This document shows positions 8,386 to 16,789 of a stretch of 64,000 nt of DNA, one piece after another (within the stretch, counting starts at the first letter, position 1; every line of letters begins with the position of its first letter). The stretch comes from Streptomyces sp. ISL-1. Its GTDB lineage: Bacteria; Actinomycetota; Actinomycetes; Streptomycetales; Streptomycetaceae. Location of the stretch: assembly GCF_018614585.1 (NCBI RefSeq), contig NZ_JAGGOI010000020.1, positions 1 through 64,000 on the forward strand. The letters are read 5' to 3'. The notes below the pieces were generated by a model. The model was given only the letters and a program-made list of their open reading frames with translations. It had not been told where the DNA came from and did not search any database. Position numbers and translations under genes: made by a program.

Positions 8386-8817
8386 GTGAACGAACGTATG
8401 AGGCGATGGATACGGCACCGGGGTGCCGCAGACAGCGGCCTGTCCACCATCGAGGTGGTCATCCTCGCTCCCGTGATGATCCTTTTCATCCTGGTGCTCG
8501 TGGCCTTCGGACAGCTCGTTGACGGGCGGGGCGCGGTCGACGGTGCCGCGCGTGACGCTGCCCGGGCAGGCTCGATCCAGAAGGACCACGGAACGGCGAT
8601 GGCCGAGGCGAAGAAGGCGGCGGAGGCCGACCTCGCGGATGTGTGCGCAGGCCCTGTGACAGTGGCGAAGACCAGCAACGGCTTCGAGGCCGGCGGGCTC
8701 TTCACCGTCGAGGTCAGCTGCGAGATCAGAGGGTTGGGGATGCTCGGCCTCGACATCCCGACCACGCTCACGGGCCGATCCACCTCACCGCTCGACCCCT
8801 TCCGGAGGGCGGCATGA
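8386..8817 (+). CDS. Second TadE-like pseudopilin
   Basis: The 143-residue product begins with a basic leader (MNERMRRWIRHRGAADSG) and continues LSTIEVVILAPVMILFILVLVAFG, again Gly, Glu at +5 and a hydrophobic helix. The extracellular segment (VDGAARDAARAGSIQKDHG) is typical of TadE proteins. It is spaced 7 bases from the first TadE gene and overlaps the TadG-like gene by ATGA, so the three are a tight set. GTG start. Confidence 0.8.
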   Translation: MNERMRRWIRHRGAADSGLSTIEVVILAPVMILFILVLVAFGQLVDGRGAVDGAARDAARAGSIQKDHGTAMAEAKKAAEADLADVCAGPVTVAKTSNGFEAGGLFTVEVSCEIRGLGMLGLDIPTTLTGRSTSPLDPFRRAA

Positions 8818-9281
8818 GAGTGCCGACTGCGCTGCCGACCTGGATTGCTGTCAGGCAGGAGCGCCTGGACGACCGTGGCTCGGGTGCCGGGGCCGTCATC
8901 ATCTTCGCTCTGCTCTTCCTGTCGCTGGCCGCCTTCGTGATCGACGGCGGACTGTCGATCTCCCAGCGTGAGCGCGCGGCGGACATTGCGGAACAGGCCG
9001 CGCGGTACGCGGCGCAGGACATCGACAGGGACGCTCTGTACGACGGCACAGGCGGCCCTGCCCCCATCAACTTCGAGAACTGCGGCGACCGGGTGCGAGC
9101 CTTCGCCCAGGAAATGGGCATGTCCGGACCGGACATCGCGGCATCGCAGTGCGTGGCGGCCAACGCCCAGCAGGTCGAAGTCGAGATCCGGCTTACCTAC
9201 CGGCCCGTGCTGACCGGCATGTTCTACGGCGGTTCTGTCACCGTACGCGGCAGATCGGTCGCCGAGTCCGTCGTCGGATAA
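8814..9281 (+). CDS. TadG-like membrane protein
   Basis: The 155-residue product has a leader ending RLDDRGSG and a hydrophobic stretch AGAVIIFALLFLSLAAFVIDGG, followed by LSISQRERAADIAEQAARYAAQDID, the usual N-terminus of TadG-like (Flp pilus-assembly) proteins. It lacks the Glu at +5 seen in the two upstream proteins, so it may be membrane-anchored without prepilin processing. It is shorter than classical TadG and carries no von Willebrand domain. The start overlaps the previous stop. Confidence 0.78.
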   Translation: MRVPTALPTWIAVRQERLDDRGSGAGAVIIFALLFLSLAAFVIDGGLSISQRERAADIAEQAARYAAQDIDRDALYDGTGGPAPINFENCGDRVRAFAQEMGMSGPDIAASQCVAANAQQVEVEIRLTYRPVLTGMFYGGSVTVRGRSVAESVVG

Positions 9282-9320
9282 CCGGAGCCTCCAGGAGAGA
9301 AGCAGCGAACCAGCAGAATC

Positions 9321-9352
9321 AGCCAGAGCCGGCCTGACGGCAGGCTCTGGCT
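9321..9352 (+). terminator. Hairpin between TadG-like and LysM-BTAD genes
   Basis: AGCCAGAGCC at 9321-9330 pairs with GGCTCTGGCT at 9343-9352, a perfect 10-bp stem with a 12-base loop. There is no T-tract. It could attenuate read-through from the pilin genes into the large downstream gene. Confidence 0.4.
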
Positions 9353-9387
9353 CCAGATCCCCGCCCCGTCTCACCAGGAAGCCTGTC

Positions 9388-12315
9388 ATGGCGCGCACTC
9401 CCACCAGCACGAACACCCGGCCGAGCCCGCCCCGCCGGACCTTCGGCGATTTCGTCAAGGCGTTCCTCGCGTTCGTCGCGCTGGCTGTGCTCGTCGTCGG
9501 CGTACCGGGTTCGCTCGCGTACTTCGTGGGCTGGCCCCTGCCGGACGAGATGCCTTCGCTGGGCATGCTGCAGCAGCAGATCACGGTCCACACCTTCGTG
9601 AGCGTGCTGACGGTGGTCGTCTGGCTCGCCTGGGCACAGTTCACCGCGTGTGTGCTCGTCGAGGTCAAGGCCGCTCTGTCGGGGGTCGGACTGCCCTCAC
9701 GCGTACCCGGCGCCGGCGCGAGCCAGGCGCTTGCACGGCAGTTGGTCGCCGCCCTGCTCCTGCTGAGTGCCGGCGCGGCCAGTTTCGCGCCAGGTCTGTC
9801 GCAGCTGGGCCAGACCTTGCAGGAACAGCACCGTCCGACGGTGGCCGCATCCGCCCAGCAGTCGCCGGGTCAGCAGGCACAGCACCAGCAGGGGAAGGCG
9901 GCCGCCGACCGTGCCGAGGCGGCTGCACAGGCCGCGGTGGCAGGGGAGAGCGTCAAGGAAGACGGCACGAAGTTCTATCGGATTCAGCCGCCCGAGGGCC
10001 GCCATCATGACTCCCTGTGGGAGGTGGCCGAGCGCCATCTCGGCGATGGCCGCAGGTACAAGGAGATCCATCAGCTCAACAAGGACCGTTTGCAGCCCGA
10101 CGGTTCGAAGCTCTCGCAGGCGAGCCTGATCCGGCCCGGCTGGATCATGGAAATGCCCGCGGACGCGTACGGCGGCGATCTCGTCGAGATGCCGGACGAG
10201 GCACCGAAGGTCTCGGAAGAAGTGCGCGGGCAGATCACCGATTACGCCAAGTCCGGGGAGCACGCCCAAGGCGGCGGAGGGCAAGGCGGCGGAGAGCAGG
10301 GCGGTGGCGTTCTCGACACCGACACCACTCAGATTTCCGTTCCCGAGCAGCGGCCCGCACAGGAACAACCCACGGCGCCGGCGGAGACAGCGGTACCGGT
10401 CGGCGAGGACTCCTCGTTCGGTCTCCCTGAAGCCCTCATCGCTTCCCCGTTGCTCGCCGCCGGTCTGCTCGCCGCGCTGGGTCGCCGCCGCCGTACTGCC
10501 CTGTGGCAGTCCGCGATGGGCGCTGTCGCAGGCCGGCGAGGTATGGAGCCGCCTGCACCCACCGGTGCCGCAGCCGATGTGCAGGACGCGCTGCTTGTGG
10601 GCGCCGACCCCGAAGCCGTACGGCTCCTGGACAGGTCCCTGCGCGGCCTGTCCGCCGCCCTCGCCGTGGAGTCCCGTCCGCTGCCGACCGTGTACGCGGC
10701 CTGGCTGACCGGCGGCGAGCTGCACCTCCAACTGGCTCAGCCGGAGGGGCAACCGCCCGCCCCGTGGCAGCTTGGACAGGACCCGACATTCTGGCGCCTG
10801 GAGCGGTCCGCCGCAGAGGCGTACGAAGAAGGTGACACAGCCGCCCCGTACCCCGGGCTGGTCAGTCTCGGCACCCTCGACGAGTCCCGTTTGCTGCTGA
10901 ATCTGGAGTCTGTGCCCGGCATCGTCTCGCTCAGTGGAGCAGCACAGGACCGTGCCGCGGTCATGGCCTCGATCGCCGCCGAGCTGGCCACCAACGGCTG
11001 GTCGGACCGCATGACGATCACCCTTGTGGGCTTCGGTGAGGAGCTCGGCGCCCTCGCCCCCACCCGGCTGCGCCATCTCGGCGGCATGGAAGACCTGCTG
11101 GAGGCCATGGAAGCCGAGACCCGGCAGCGCCGCGGTGCGCTGGGCGCGGCCGGACACGACTCGGTCCTCACCGGCCGTACCGGCCACGCCCAGCACAACC
11201 GTTGGGCACCGCATCTCGTGCTGCTCGCTGCCGAGCCGACTGAGGCGGAGGCCTCCCAGCTTGCCGAACTCGCGGCGGGCGCCGGCCGGTTGGGTATCGG
11301 CTACCTCGTCGGCACGGGCACGAGCGACCTGCCCGGCGCGGTCTGGGAGCTCGAAGTCACCGCGGACGGCCGACTTCTTGCTCCGCTGCTGGGCCTCGAA
11401 CTCCAGGCGCAGATGCTGCCCCGGACCCAGCACGAAGCGGTCGTACAGCTGTTCCGGGATGCCATCCCCGGCAATGACCCGGATCCGGATCCCGCCACCC
11501 GCCCCTTCCTCGTCGATATTACGGAGCAGGGCCGGCCCGCGGTTTACGCGCGGCTTGTCGGCCCGTACGAGCTCATCGGCCTCGACACCCCGGACAGCGA
11601 ACGCAGCGTGCTCCTGCACGAGGCGCTCGCGTTGCTTCTGCTGCATCGCGAGGGTGTCCACCCGCGCGTACTCGCCGCCTCGCTGTGGCCGCGCGGAGCG
11701 ACCGAGGACGTGCGTGACGCGCTCATAGAGCGGCTTCGCGGGTGGCTCGGCACTGACCAGGACGGCACCCCGCGCCTGGGTTCGGACGCCTCCGGCCGCC
11801 TCACCCTGGCCCCGTCCGTCGTTTCCGACCTGGACGTGCTGCGCTCACTGCACCACGAAGCGACACACGGCAGGGGTGCCCGCAGCGCGACCGTCCGGGA
11901 GCGGCTGCTCACCGATGCGCTCGGCCTCGTGCGCGGTCCGTTGCTCGCCGACCGTCCGGGTGGTCGCTACCGCTGGCTCACTCACGAGATCATCGATGCC
12001 CAGCTGCCGCTGCTCGTCGCCGATGTGGGGCTCGCTCTGTCGGCGCACCACCTCGACAAGGGCCGGCCCGAGCAGGCCATCGAAGCTGTCAATGCGGCGC
12101 TGTCCTCGTCGCCCACTGACGAGCGGCTGTGGAACGAGTTGCTGCGCTCGACTCATGCGACGGGCGACGCAGCTCGCCTCGCAGAACTGGCCACGTCCCT
12201 CGTTACCCGCAGCGCCGAGCACAGCGGCGGCGCCCGCGGCCTGCCGCCGCGTACCGAGGCTCTGCTCGACGAACTCCTGCCGACGTGGCGCGCTGGTGCG
12301 GCGGAGGCCGGTTGA
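9388..12315 (+). CDS. Membrane LysM-BTAD regulatory protein of Tad locus
   Basis: This 975-residue protein has membrane segments near residues 25-48 (FLAFVALAVLVVGVPGSLAYFVG), 65-88 (FVSVLTVVVWLAWAQFTACVLV) and 112-135 (LVAALLLLSAGAASFAPGL). A LysM-like domain lies at about 190-255 (HDSLWEVAERHLGDGRRYKEIHQLNKD ... IRPGWIMEMP), then a Gly/Gln-rich linker and a further hydrophobic segment (ALIASPLLAAGLLAALGRRRRTAL, about 347-370). The rest looks cytoplasmic and ends with a winged-helix-like region and a TPR-like bacterial transcriptional activator domain (SVVSDLDVLRSLHHEATHG ... TDERLWNELLRSTHATGDAARLAELA). Such proteins are found beside actinobacterial Tad loci. It could couple cell-wall sensing to regulation, but no activity is shown here. 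It follows the pilin genes by about 100 bases. Confidence 0.82.
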   Translation: MARTPTSTNTRPSPPRRTFGDFVKAFLAFVALAVLVVGVPGSLAYFVGWPLPDEMPSLGMLQQQITVHTFVSVLTVVVWLAWAQFTACVLVEVKAALSGVGLPSRVPGAGASQALARQLVAALLLLSAGAASFAPGLSQLGQTLQEQHRPTVAASAQQSPGQQAQHQQGKAAADRAEAAAQAAVAGESVKEDGTKFYRIQPPEGRHHDSLWEVAERHLGDGRRYKEIHQLNKDRLQPDGSKLSQASLIRPGWIMEMPADAYGGDLVEMPDEAPKVSEEVRGQITDYAKSGEHAQGGGGQGGGEQGGGVLDTDTTQISVPEQRPAQEQPTAPAETAVPVGEDSSFGLPEALIASPLLAAGLLAALGRRRRTALWQSAMGAVAGRRGMEPPAPTGAAADVQDALLVGADPEAVRLLDRSLRGLSAALAVESRPLPTVYAAWLTGGELHLQLAQPEGQPPAPWQLGQDPTFWRLERSAAEAYEEGDTAAPYPGLVSLGTLDESRLLLNLESVPGIVSLSGAAQDRAAVMASIAAELATNGWSDRMTITLVGFGEELGALAPTRLRHLGGMEDLLEAMEAETRQRRGALGAAGHDSVLTGRTGHAQHNRWAPHLVLLAAEPTEAEASQLAELAAGAGRLGIGYLVGTGTSDLPGAVWELEVTADGRLLAPLLGLELQAQMLPRTQHEAVVQLFRDAIPGNDPDPDPATRPFLVDITEQGRPAVYARLVGPYELIGLDTPDSERSVLLHEALALLLLHREGVHPRVLAASLWPRGATEDVRDALIERLRGWLGTDQDGTPRLGSDASGRLTLAPSVVSDLDVLRSLHHEATHGRGARSATVRERLLTDALGLVRGPLLADRPGGRYRWLTHEIIDAQLPLLVADVGLALSAHHLDKGRPEQAIEAVNAALSSSPTDERLWNELLRSTHATGDAARLAELATSLVTRSAEHSGGARGLPPRTEALLDELLPTWRAGAAEAG

Positions 12316-12499
12316 ACCCGGCGCCGGGCAGGAAGTGCGAGGCCCTGCTCGGTCTCCTGTACGGCGGCGCTGCCGTCTGGCGTCCTGCGATGCACCGCGC
12401 GCCTGAGAGCCGTGGGGCACCCAGGCGCCCACAGCTCACCCCAGGTGGTGGCGTAGCCTGGATCGGTCCGTCCACAACCCCGCCGAAAGGGACGCACCG
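12316..12499. other. Intergenic region upstream of mqnC
   Basis: About 180 bases hold no convincing gene. A TAGCCT hexamer at 12454-12459 resembles a Streptomyces -10 element about 45 bases before the mqnC GTG; no good -35 is visible. The GAAAGGGACGCACCG just before 12500 supplies the ribosome-binding site. Confidence 0.35.
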
Positions 12500-13699
12500 G
12501 TGACCGAGAAGGCCGACCTTCAGTCCGTGCTGGACCGCGCTGCCGAGGGTGGGCGGATCTCGCCCGAAGAGGCGCTCGACCTCTACCGCTCCGCACCGCT
12601 GCACGCGCTCGGCGTGGCGGCGGACGCCGTACGCAAGCGGCGCTACGCCGGTACGGAGCACATCGCGACGTACATCATCGAGCGCAACATCAACTACACC
12701 AACGTGTGCGTCACCGCCTGCAAGTTCTGTGCCTTCTACGCACCGCCCAAGGACACCGCCAAGGGCTGGACGCGCGACCTCGACGACATCCTGCGGCGCT
12801 GCGCCGAGACGGTCGAGCTGGGCGGCACCCAGATCATGTTCCAGGGCGGGCACCACCCGGACTACGGCGTCGAGTACTACGAGGAGCACTTCTCGGCGAT
12901 CAAGACGGCGTACCCGGAGCTGGTGATCCACTCCCTCGGTGCCTCCGAGGTCGAACACATGGCCCGTATCTCCAAGGTGTCGGTCGAGGAGGCGATCTCC
13001 CGGATCCACGCCGCCGGCCTCGACTCCTTCGCGGGCGCCGGCGCCGAACTGCTGCCCGAGCGGCCGCGCAAGGCGATCGCGCCGCTCAAGGAGTCCGGCG
13101 AGCGGTGGCTGGAGATCATGGAGGCCGCGCACCGGCTGGGCGTCGAGTCGACGTCGACCATGCTGATGGGTACCGGTGAGACCAACGCCGAGCGGATCGA
13201 GCACCTGCGGATGATCCGCGACGTGCAGGACCGGACAGGCGGCTTCCGGGCCTTCATCCCGTACACGTACCAGCCCGAGAACAACCACCTCAAGGGCCGT
13301 ACGCAGGCGACGCTCTTCGAGTACCTGCGCATCATCGCGATCGCGCGCCTCTTCCTCGACAACGTCGCCCACATCCAGGGCTCGTGGCTGACCACGGGCA
13401 AGGAGGTCGGCCAGCTGTCGCTGCACTACGGCGCGGACGACCTGGGTTCGATCATGCTCGAGGAGAATGTCGTCTCCTCGGCGGGCGCGAAGCACCGGTC
13501 GAACCGGCTGGAGATCATCGACCTGATCCGTAAGTCGGGCCGGGTGCCGGCGCAGCGGACGACGACGTACGAGCACATCGTCGTGCACGACGACCCCGCG
13601 GCCGACCCGGTCGACGAGCGCGTCGCCTCGCACATCTCGTCCACGGCGATCGAGGGTGGTACGGCCCACCCCGAGCTGAAGCTGCTCGCCTCCAACTGA
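12500..13699 (+). CDS. mqnC: Cyclic dehypoxanthinyl futalosine synthase (radical SAM)
   Basis: MqnC is the radical SAM enzyme of the futalosine route to menaquinone; it cyclises dehypoxanthine futalosine to the spiro intermediate. The 399-residue protein contains the cluster motif CVTACKFCAFY (CxxxCxxC) at about residues 71-81, preceded by ERNINYTNV, and the conserved GGTQIMFQGGHHPDYG and FRAFIPYTYQPENNHL segments. Length and motifs match the family. The GTG start at 12500 sits 5 bases after GGGACGC. It heads a group with an amidohydrolase-like gene and menG; menaquinone made here would serve the NADH dehydrogenase encoded downstream. Confidence 0.95.
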   Translation: MTEKADLQSVLDRAAEGGRISPEEALDLYRSAPLHALGVAADAVRKRRYAGTEHIATYIIERNINYTNVCVTACKFCAFYAPPKDTAKGWTRDLDDILRRCAETVELGGTQIMFQGGHHPDYGVEYYEEHFSAIKTAYPELVIHSLGASEVEHMARISKVSVEEAISRIHAAGLDSFAGAGAELLPERPRKAIAPLKESGERWLEIMEAAHRLGVESTSTMLMGTGETNAERIEHLRMIRDVQDRTGGFRAFIPYTYQPENNHLKGRTQATLFEYLRIIAIARLFLDNVAHIQGSWLTTGKEVGQLSLHYGADDLGSIMLEENVVSSAGAKHRSNRLEIIDLIRKSGRVPAQRTTTYEHIVVHDDPAADPVDERVASHISSTAIEGGTAHPELKLLASN

Positions 13700-13717
13700 G
13701 AGCGGCACGGGCCCGAG

Positions 13718-14371
13718 TTGCAGACCATCCATGTGGCCGACACCGCCTTTGTGGGCGGCGGCCGGTCGGTCCACGCGGTTGCCGTGGACGCCGGGCTGAT
13801 CGTCGCGATGGGTACGTATGAGGAGATGGCTGCCGCCCGCCCGCGGGCGCGGGTGCGGCGCTGGCCCGGGCTGCTGACCCCCGGGCTGCGGCACCCGCAG
13901 GCAGCCAAGTTGCTCGAGTCGGCCTACCACCCGGATCCGCGCGAGGCTGATCAGCTCGGCACCGAGCCGCTGACCGGCGAGGCACTGGCGGCGCTGGAGA
14001 TGGACGAGGCGCGTTGGGGCGCGAGCGCACGGCGGGGGTTGCAGAGGTTGCTGCGGCACGGGGTGACCGCGGTCTGCGGCCCGTTCACCCGGCCCGCGGT
14101 GCGGACAGCCGTGGCACGGTCGGGGCTGTATGTACGCGATGTCAGCGAATCGGGGGGTGGTGCCGAGCGCGAGGCGCTCACCCTCGACCCGTTCAAGGGC
14201 TACTCGCTGAACGCCCTGCTCGACCGGAGCCTCACGGTCGGCGGGACCGCGGACCTCGCGGTCTTCGACGTACCGGTCGAGGATGACCCGGCGCGGATGC
14301 TGCGGCTGCACGGCGCGGGGACCTGCGTCGCGACGGTGCTCGGTGGACGTCTGGTGTACCGGCGCGCGTAG
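13718..14371 (+). CDS. Amidohydrolase-like (imidazolonepropionase-like) protein lacking metal motif
   Basis: The 217-residue product looks like a shortened amidohydrolase composite domain: an N-terminal beta-sandwich part (HVADTAFVGGGRSVHAVAV), the PGL segment (RWPGLLTPGLRHPQAAKLLE) where active enzymes have PGxxDxHxH, and a C-terminal GGTADLAVFDVPVEDDPARM ... VLGGRLVYRRA sandwich half. The metal-binding HxH is absent. It begins 18 bases after mqnC with a TTG (GTG 13733 is an alternative), suggesting co-transcription. Aminodeoxyfutalosine deaminases are amidohydrolases, so a link to menaquinone synthesis is tempting, but without ligands this protein would need a non-catalytic role. Function unknown. 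Confidence 0.68.
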   Translation: MQTIHVADTAFVGGGRSVHAVAVDAGLIVAMGTYEEMAAARPRARVRRWPGLLTPGLRHPQAAKLLESAYHPDPREADQLGTEPLTGEALAALEMDEARWGASARRGLQRLLRHGVTAVCGPFTRPAVRTAVARSGLYVRDVSESGGGAEREALTLDPFKGYSLNALLDRSLTVGGTADLAVFDVPVEDDPARMLRLHGAGTCVATVLGGRLVYRRA

Positions 14372-14409
14372 GGGTGCCGCCCGCCGAAGTGGCGTGAGGA
14401 GCCTGTGGG

Positions 14410-14670
14410 TTGCGCGGTGCGGTGACGTCTGCAGCTGCAGTCCTGGTGCCGGCGGCGGGCCGAGCGGGCCAGGCGGCGGCCACGGTAGCCACGCCGGCGC
14501 GCGGCGTCGGGCAAGGCAGCAGCCGCGGCAGCGACGTCGGCAGCGGCAGCAGGATCGCGCTCGGCGTGTTCGGCGTGTTCGGCGTGTTCATTGTGGCCGG
14601 CCTCGGGCCCTTCGCGTACGCCATCAGGATGCCGCGGCGAGGTGGCGGGAGCCGGCCCCGGCCGCCGTGA
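14410..14670 (+). CDS. Possible small membrane protein
   Basis: An 86-codon frame from a TTG encodes an Ala/Gly-rich N-terminus and then RIALGVFGVFGVFIVAGLGPFAYAIRMPRRGG, a good single membrane helix with a positive tail. Third codon positions over this helix are nearly all G or C, as in real genes here. A 9-base repeat (GTGTTCGGC three times, near 14566-14592) encodes VFGVFGVF. The start codon is uncertain and the opposite strand also has an open frame, Pro-rich and unconvincing. It sits between the amidohydrolase-like gene and menG. Confidence 0.38.
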   Translation: MRGAVTSAAAVLVPAAGRAGQAAATVATPARGVGQGSSRGSDVGSGSRIALGVFGVFGVFIVAGLGPFAYAIRMPRRGGGSRPRPP

Positions 14671-14709
14671 GCCCTGCCGGGAGGCGGGCTGCCTGAACGT
14701 GCTGCTTGA

Positions 14710-15414
14710 ATGGGGTGCGTGACCCGAGCAACCCTGGACAAGCAGCCGCACGAAGTCGCCTCGATGTTCGACGACGTGGCGGCGAACTACGACCTCACCA
14801 ACGACGTGCTCTCGCTCGGCCAGGACCGGCGGTGGCGCAAGGAGGTCGCGAAAGCGGTGGACGCCCGCCCGGCGCAGAAGGTCCTGGACCTCGCCGCGGG
14901 CACGGGCACCTCCTCGCTGCCGTTCACCGCCACCGGCGCGTACGTCGTCCCCTGCGACTTCTCCCTCGGCATGCTGCGCGAGGGCAAGAAGCGCAACCCG
15001 TGGCTGCCGCTCACCGCGGGCGACGCGACGAAGCTGCCGTTCCGCGACGACGTCTTCGACGCGGTGACGATCTCGTTCGGGCTGCGCAATGTCCAGGACA
15101 CGGACGCGGCGCTGCGCGAGCTGTACCGGGTGACGAAGCCGGGCGGACGGGTCGTGATCTGCGAGTTCTCGCAGCCGACCTGGGCGCCGTTCCGTACGGT
15201 CTACACCGAGTATCTGATGCGGGCGCTGCCGCCGGTGGCGCGGACGGTCTCGTCGAACCCTGACGCGTACGTCTATCTCGCCGAGTCGATCCGCGCCTGG
15301 CCCGACCAGGCGGGGCTGGCGCAGCGGCTCCAGCAGGCCGGCTGGTCCAAGGTCGCGTGGCGGAATCTGACCGGCGGGATCGTCGCGCTGCACCGCGGCA
15401 CCAAGCCGCGGTAG
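14710..15414 (+). CDS. menG: Demethylmenaquinone methyltransferase
   Basis: The 234-residue protein is a UbiE/MenG-family SAM methyltransferase that makes the last methyl transfer to give menaquinone. Motifs are the N-terminal VASMFDDVAANYDLTNDVLSLGQDRRWR, the SAM-binding KVLDLAAGTGTSSLPF, FRDDVFDAVTISFGLRNVQD, and LYRVTKPGGRVVICEFSQPT. Length is standard for the family. The ATG at 14710 follows a weak ribosome-binding site; GTG 14719 in the same frame is possible. It follows mqnC on the same strand and is followed by glutaminase after 11 bases. Confidence 0.95.
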   Translation: MGCVTRATLDKQPHEVASMFDDVAANYDLTNDVLSLGQDRRWRKEVAKAVDARPAQKVLDLAAGTGTSSLPFTATGAYVVPCDFSLGMLREGKKRNPWLPLTAGDATKLPFRDDVFDAVTISFGLRNVQDTDAALRELYRVTKPGGRVVICEFSQPTWAPFRTVYTEYLMRALPPVARTVSSNPDAYVYLAESIRAWPDQAGLAQRLQQAGWSKVAWRNLTGGIVALHRGTKPR

Positions 15415-15425
15415 GCCACGCCGCC

Positions 15426-16337
15426 ATGGACTACCAGGCAGTCCTGGAACGGGTCGCGGCGGACGTCGCACCGCTGATCGGCAGCGGCAGTCCCGCCGAG
15501 TACATCCCGGCCCTCGCCGCCGTCGACCCGCGCCGCTTCGGTATGGCCATCGCGGACGTGGACGGCAAGGTGTACGGAGTGGGGGACTGGCGGCACCCCT
15601 TCTCCACCCAGTCGATCACGAAGGTCTTTGCCCTCGCGCTGGCCATGGCCCATGGCGACGACAGCCTCTGGGAGCGAGTCGGCCGTGAGCCGTCCGGCAA
15701 CGCCTTCAACTCGCTGGTGCAGTTGGAGTACGAGAACGGGATTCCGCGCAATCCCTTCATCAACGCGGGCGCGCTCGTCGTCACGGACATCCTGCAGACC
15801 CTGACCGGCGACGCGAGCAGCGAACTGCTGGAATTCCTGCGGCAGGAGAGCGGTAACCCGGATCTGGCCTTCGACTCGGCGATCGCCGAGTCGGAGTCCG
15901 CGTACGGCGACCGCAATGCCGCCCTGGCCCACTTCATGGCCTCGTACGGCAATATCGCCAACCCCGTCCAGACCCTCCTCGACCACTATTTCTGGCAGTG
16001 CTCGATCGAGATGAGCTGCGCCGATCTGACCCTGGCGGCCCGCTTCCTGGCCCGTCACGGGCTGCGCGCCGACGACTCCCGCCTGCTGACCCGCAGCGAG
16101 GCCAAGCAGATCAACGCCGTGATGCTCACCTGCGGTACGTACGACGCGGCCGGCGAGTTCGCCTACCGGGTCGGACTGCCGGGCAAGAGCGGCGTGGGCG
16201 GCGGGATCGTCGCGGTGGTGCCGGGGCGCTGCACCTTGTGCGTCTGGAGCCCGGGCCTGGACGCGCGCGGCAACTCGGTGGCGGGCCTCGCGGCGTTGGA
16301 CAGCTTCACGACGCTGACCGGGCTTTCGGTGTTCTAG
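15426..16337 (+). CDS. glsA: Glutaminase
   Basis: The 303-residue protein is a serine-dependent glutaminase converting glutamine to glutamate and ammonia. It shows the beta-lactamase-like S-x-x-K catalytic motif in FSTQSITKVFALALAMA, the conserved NPFINAGALV, the YGNIANPVQTLLDHYFWQCS segment, and GKSGVGGGIVAVVPGR near the C-terminus. Family length is about 300-310, so it is complete and has no STAS or ankyrin extension. ATG 15426 is 11 bases past menG, so the two may be transcribed together though their pathways differ. Confidence 0.95.
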   Translation: MDYQAVLERVAADVAPLIGSGSPAEYIPALAAVDPRRFGMAIADVDGKVYGVGDWRHPFSTQSITKVFALALAMAHGDDSLWERVGREPSGNAFNSLVQLEYENGIPRNPFINAGALVVTDILQTLTGDASSELLEFLRQESGNPDLAFDSAIAESESAYGDRNAALAHFMASYGNIANPVQTLLDHYFWQCSIEMSCADLTLAARFLARHGLRADDSRLLTRSEAKQINAVMLTCGTYDAAGEFAYRVGLPGKSGVGGGIVAVVPGRCTLCVWSPGLDARGNSVAGLAALDSFTTLTGLSVF

Positions 16338-16373
16338 CCCGAGAGGGCGGTCGCGAAGCACCGGTGGGCTGGA

Positions 16374-16550
16374 CTACTCCGCCGCAGGTGTCGTCCACCT
16401 GGGTCTGGGCGCCGCCGTGCGCCCTCCCGGCCGTGCGCCGTGGACATGGAGAGCCCGTCGTTGCTCTTCTCCGAGGCGAACCGGGCCAGTTGGGGCCGCG
16501 TCATCGAGGTTGAAGATCTCCGACTCGTTGTCGTTGACGCCGATCATCAC
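16374..16550 (-). CDS. Possible small protein with strong Shine-Dalgarno
   Basis: On the minus strand a near-perfect Shine-Dalgarno GGAGGTGA (16560-16553) is followed after 2-5 bases by GTG 16550 and ATG 16547, opening MIGVNDNESEIFNLDDAAPT and ending after about 58 residues at 16374. The N-terminal 20 residues are acidic and soluble; the C-terminal half (Arg/Pro-rich) looks less protein-like, so a frameshift or a shorter true product is possible. I do not recognise the family. It is convergent with glsA. Confidence 0.35.
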   Translation of the reverse strand: MMIGVNDNESEIFNLDDAAPTGPVRLGEEQRRALHVHGARPGGRTAAPRPRWTTPAAE

Positions 16551-16556
16551 GGTCAC

Positions 16557-16789
16557 CTCCAGGGCCTGCCAGGCCCGGCCTGGGGGACGTGCCGCCAGTC
16601 GGAGGCAGTCGGGGGCGAGGCCGCTGCCGTGAACTGCCTTGACCTGTCCTGAATTTGGCGTGGGTCCGGTGTGAAGTGATGTAGACGAGCCGGGTGTTGA
16701 CGGGAACCGGCGGGCGGGGAAGATGAGTCAGTTGTTTATGAGTTTCTTATCTGCCGACCCGTCCCCACTTGTCACCTCGGAGTCCGCCC
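16557..16789. other. Intergenic region upstream of zinc-ribbon gene
   Basis: About 230 bases with no gene I can support. An AT-richer segment (TTGTTTATGAGTTTCTTATC, 16731-16750) lies 40-60 bases before the ATG at 16790 and is the best place for a promoter, though boxes are not clear. Confidence 0.3.

Noticed and set aside
9697..11661. A 654-codon minus-strand frame opposite the LysM-BTAD gene
   Set aside because: Arg/Gly-rich translation without motifs, opposite a gene with clear domains.
12203..14311. A 702-codon minus-strand frame opposite mqnC
   Set aside because: Antisense shadow; mqnC motifs are unambiguous on the plus strand.
16536..16556. Remnant of an IS110-type transposase (MTVMIGVD-like start)
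   Set aside because: Only the first few residues resemble such a transposase; the following sequence does not, and no transposase frame or inverted repeats are present.
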